Positions 61,918 to 64,000 of a stretch of DNA of 64,000 bases are shown one piece after another. Source of the DNA: Streptomyces diastatochromogenes (lineage in GTDB: Bacteria > Actinomycetota > Actinomycetes > Streptomycetales > Streptomycetaceae); NCBI RefSeq assembly GCF_002242805.1, contig NZ_MCGQ01000003.1:1-64000 (forward strand), in the 5' to 3' direction. Made by a program: the position numbers and the translations under genes. The number at the start of each line of letters is the position of its first letter. Position 1 is the first letter of the stretch. Under the pieces are notes generated by a model. That model searched no databases, had not been told where the DNA came from, and saw only the letters and a list, made by a program, of their open reading frames with translations.

Positions 61918-62676
61918 GTGGCGCTGATGCACGAGCCGACCGCCCCATACCACTCCGCCCAGGACGCGCTGCGCGTGCTGGAGACCGTGGCGCGTCACCC
62001 CGCCGGCGTCACCGACACCGAGCTGGCCCGCCGCACCGGCCTGGGCCCCGAGCGGCTGACCACCCTGCTGCGCATGCTGCGCCGCGAGGGCTACGTCGAG
62101 CAGATCACCGACGGGGCGTACGTCACCGGCGACACCCTGCGCCGCCTCACCTCGGCGCACGACCGCGAGCGGGCCCTGCGCGAGAAGCTCCAGCACACCC
62201 TGGACCGGCTGCGGGACTCCGTCGGCGCGGCCGTGTACATGAGCCGGTACGTGGACGGCGAGGTCAAGGTCACCCAGTACGCCGCCGGGCCGAGCACCCC
62301 GGCGGTCAACGAGTGGGTCGACTTCCGCTTCTCCGCCCACGCCACCGCCGTCGGCAAGAGCCTGCTGACCCAGCTGGACCACAACGGCCGCCGCGACCAC
62401 CTCTCCCGGCACAAGATGGCCCGCCTCACCTCGCGCACCATCACCAGCGACAAGCTGCTGCTCTCCCGCCTGGAGTCCCAGCCGCCGACGGTGCCGATCC
62501 TGGACCTCCAGGAGTACGCGATCGGCACGGTCTGCGCGGCCGTCCCGATCACCGCGGGCTCGTCGGTCGGCTGCCTGGCCCTGTCCCTGCCGGTGGAGCA
62601 CGCCCACCGCCTGCGCCAGGCCGCGGACGCCCTCAACCGGAACGCGGCGCCAGTCCTGCTGTCCCTGACGATCTAG
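61918..62676 (+). CDS. IclR-family transcriptional regulator
   Basis: This 252-residue regulator has an N-terminal winged helix (QDALRVLETVARHPAGVTDT; ELARRTGLGPERLTTLLRML) and a C-terminal IclR effector domain (RFSAHATAVGKSLL, YAIGTVCAAVPITAG, GCLALSLP). GTG 61918 follows a G5 run. It lies downstream of the importer and is likely its regulator, sensing the transported substrate or a breakdown product. The frame is open upstream to 61765 but with poor coding. Confidence 0.88.
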   Translation: MALMHEPTAPYHSAQDALRVLETVARHPAGVTDTELARRTGLGPERLTTLLRMLRREGYVEQITDGAYVTGDTLRRLTSAHDRERALREKLQHTLDRLRDSVGAAVYMSRYVDGEVKVTQYAAGPSTPAVNEWVDFRFSAHATAVGKSLLTQLDHNGRRDHLSRHKMARLTSRTITSDKLLLSRLESQPPTVPILDLQEYAIGTVCAAVPITAGSSVGCLALSLPVEHAHRLRQAADALNRNAAPVLLSLTI

Positions 62677-62685
62677 GCGGCCCCT

Positions 62686-62707
62686 CGGGGTGGTCACGAC
62701 CACCCCC
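62686..62707. terminator. Terminator after the IclR gene
   Basis: GGGGTGG and CCACCCC pair around TCACGA (62687-62706), with an outer C-G pair. It starts 10 bases after the IclR stop. Confidence 0.7.
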
Positions 62708-62765
62708 GCGGACCAGGTAGTATTTTCTTCGTCGCCGGCCGCGAAGAGCGGAAGGCGAGAGTCAT

Positions 62766-62839
62766 GCGCCGCTAGCTCAGTTGGTTAGAGCAGCTGACTC
62801 TTAATCAGCGGGTCCGGGGTTCGAGTCCCTGGCGGCGCA
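62766..62839 (+). tRNA. tRNA-Lys (CTT anticodon), copy 2
   Basis: All 74 bases are identical to the copy at 49424. A TAGTAT -10 hexamer lies at 62718-62723, suggesting a leader of about 36 bases. CCA is not encoded. The reverse-strand acyl-CoA synthetase frame ends inside this gene. Confidence 0.97.
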
Positions 62840-64000
62840 CAGATGAGGGGCCCTTCGCGGAAGCGAGGGGCCCTTCGACGTCTTCCCTGGTCAGTCGCCG
62901 GTACGTGCCCTCCCCCGGCGGCCGCCACCACACCGGGTCGGCACACCGGAACCCCTCGCGCCGCAGCCGCGCCCGCTCGATCTTGTTGGTGGCCGTCACC
63001 GGCATCCGCTCCACCACCCGCACGAACCGGGGCGCCATCTTCGTCCCGAGGTCGGGCTGGGCTCGCAGGAACGCAGCGAAGGCGACCGGATCGAACCGCC
63101 CGGCGAGGGTCGCCATGACCTGATCCCCGGTGACCGGATCAGGCACCCCGTACACGGCGACGGCCACCGCACCCTCGTACCGGGCGAGGATGTTCTCGAT
63201 CATCGCGGCGGCCAGATTCTCCCCGTCGACCCGGATCCGATCATCGGTGCGGCCGGCGAAGTACAGGTACCCCTCGGCATCCCGATAGAAGAGATCCCCG
63301 GTCCAGTACGCCCCACCCCGCCGCCGCTCGGCCTCGGCGGCGGGATTCCGCCAGTACCCCTCGAAGGGATTGCGCCCCTGGTTCACCAGCTCCCCGATGG
63401 CCTCGTCACCGTTGCGGAGCTGCCCGGCGCCATCGAAGACGGCCACCGGACACTCCAGCCCCGTACCCGGATCGAGCACCACCAGACCGGGCCCCGCCGG
63501 CCCCACCGCCCCCACCGGAGTCCCCGGCGCCCACTGGATCGCCGCCCCGCCCTCGGACGACCCGTACCCCTCGACCAGCCGCACCCCGAACCGCCGCTCG
63601 AACGCGGCCGCGTCCACCGCCCCGGCCTCCGTCCCGAACCCCATCCGCAACGGGTTGTCCCGGTCGCCGGGCCGCGCCTCGGTGGCGAGGATGTACTGGA
63701 TCGCCCGCCCGACATAGGTGAAGTACGTCGCCTCGTACCGCCGCACGTCCGCCAGAAACCCGGACGCCGAGAACCGTCGCCGCAGCGCCACCCCCGCCCC
63801 GGCGGCCAGCGCGGGCGCCCAGTCCGCGATCACCGCGTTGCCGTGGAACATCGGCATACAGACGTAGTGCACGTCGCCCGCGCGCACCCCGAACTGTGCG
63901 GTCAGCGCATACCCCGCGGCGGCCAGCCGCCCCTGGGAACAGAGGGCGGCCTTGGGGGCGCCGGTGGAGCCGGAGGTGAAGTAGAGCAGCATCCGGTCGG
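62805..64000 (-). CDS. AMP-dependent acyl-CoA synthetase, N-terminus outside the window
   Basis: About 400 C-terminal residues are present and the reading frame runs off the window end. The ATP/AMP-binding loop YFTSGSTGAPKA lies at the edge; VRLVEGYGSSEGG, YWTGDLFYRDAEGYLYFAGR and the C-terminal Lys region PVTATNKIERARLRREG follow, as in fatty-acyl-CoA synthetases (FATP-like). It would activate a fatty or carboxylic acid as the CoA thioester. The stop lies 35 bases inside tRNA-Lys on the opposite strand, so the last residues are encoded by antisense tRNA sequence. Confidence 0.88.
   Translation of the reverse strand, partial: DRMLLYFTSGSTGAPKAALCSQGRLAAAGYALTAQFGVRAGDVHYVCMPMFHGNAVIADWAPALAAGAGVALRRRFSASGFLADVRRYEATYFTYVGRAIQYILATEARPGDRDNPLRMGFGTEAGAVDAAAFERRFGVRLVEGYGSSEGGAAIQWAPGTPVGAVGPAGPGLVVLDPGTGLECPVAVFDGAGQLRNGDEAIGELVNQGRNPFEGYWRNPAAEAERRRGGAYWTGDLFYRDAEGYLYFAGRTDDRIRVDGENLAAAMIENILARYEGAVAVAVYGVPDPVTGDQVMATLAGRFDPVAFAAFLRAQPDLGTKMAPRFVRVVERMPVTATNKIERARLRREGFRCADPVWWRPPGEGTYRRLTREDVEGPLASAKGPSSVRRQGLEPRTR

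Noticed and set aside
60136..62703. An 855-codon reverse frame opposite the importer and IclR genes
   Set aside because: Shadow frame: real motifs of permease, ATPase and IclR proteins lie on the forward strand with proper ribosome sites.
49424..62839. Genomic island inserted at tRNA-Lys
   Set aside because: No integrase, transposase or partial tRNA duplicate is seen, and both tRNA copies are complete; base composition does not shift.
62842..62880. Repeated GGGGCCCTTCG motif after tRNA-Lys as terminator
   Set aside because: It falls inside the synthetase coding frame on the other strand and forms no clear single stem; possible but not supported.

Overview
The window is typical Streptomyces chromosome. 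GC is very high (about 70% or more), codons end in G/C, GTG and TTG starts are frequent, and stop-start overlaps (ATGA/GTGA) are common. Gene content and order match the core-chromosome neighbourhood that in S. coelicolor runs from the leucine/branched-acyl-CoA genes through des, adpA and ceb to cdgA. I know that correspondence from the literature; no search was run.

Layout. (1) 1-4.7 kb: the 3' end of a PucR-type regulator, an uncharacterised protein, a secreted Gly/His/Asp-repeat peptide, a TesB thioesterase, an acyl-CoA dehydrogenase and a TetR regulator. (2) 4.7-10.4 kb: a liu/mcc-type operon (acyl-CoA carboxylase beta and alpha, HMG-CoA lyase, acyl-CoA dehydrogenase), with paired palindromes in the divergent promoter facing the TetR gene. 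(3) 10.5-17.7 kb: the desferrioxamine locus, with uptake lipoprotein desE and a reductase, then desABCD, each unit preceded by an iron box. (4) 17.7-25.5 kb: amino-sugar and housekeeping genes (GH20 hexosaminidase with a DasR-like site, a DUF4429/SHOCT protein, a purple-acid-phosphatase-like enzyme, glmS, a GPR1/FUN34/YaaH membrane protein, a universal stress protein). (5) 25.8-28.5 kb: adpA with a TTA (bldA) codon, orn and tRNA-His. (6) 28.7-36.4 kb: cebR, cebEFG and bglC for cellobiose uptake and cleavage, with two CebR boxes, then a CBM2-GH18 chitinase. (7) 36.5-43 kb: a two-component system, a spermidine-synthase-like protein, an NsdA-like TPR regulator and a histidine phosphatase. (8) 43.1-48.3 kb: a PAP2 membrane enzyme overlapping a three-gene operon that looks like a split Dna2: a Cas4-like Fe-S RecB nuclease, a coiled-coil/barrel protein and a UPF1/Dna2-type SF1 helicase. 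A duplicated helicase 3' end lies downstream. (9) 48.3-50.8 kb: two small proteins, tRNA-Lys and a secreted M6-like metalloprotease. (10) 51-62.7 kb: cdgA (PAS-GGDEF-EAL), an LLM flavin oxidoreductase, and a cluster with two tandem maleate-isomerase/EutA-like proteins, a D-2-hydroxyacid dehydrogenase, an amidase, a DUF3830 protein, an EhuBCDA-type ABC importer and an IclR regulator. (11) A second identical tRNA-Lys and the 3' part of an AMP-dependent acyl-CoA synthetase close the window.

The most promising uncharacterised items are the split nuclease-helicase operon with its 3' relic, and the tandem EutA-like pair in which one member lacks the second catalytic cysteine. No CRISPR array, prophage or intact insertion sequence was seen.
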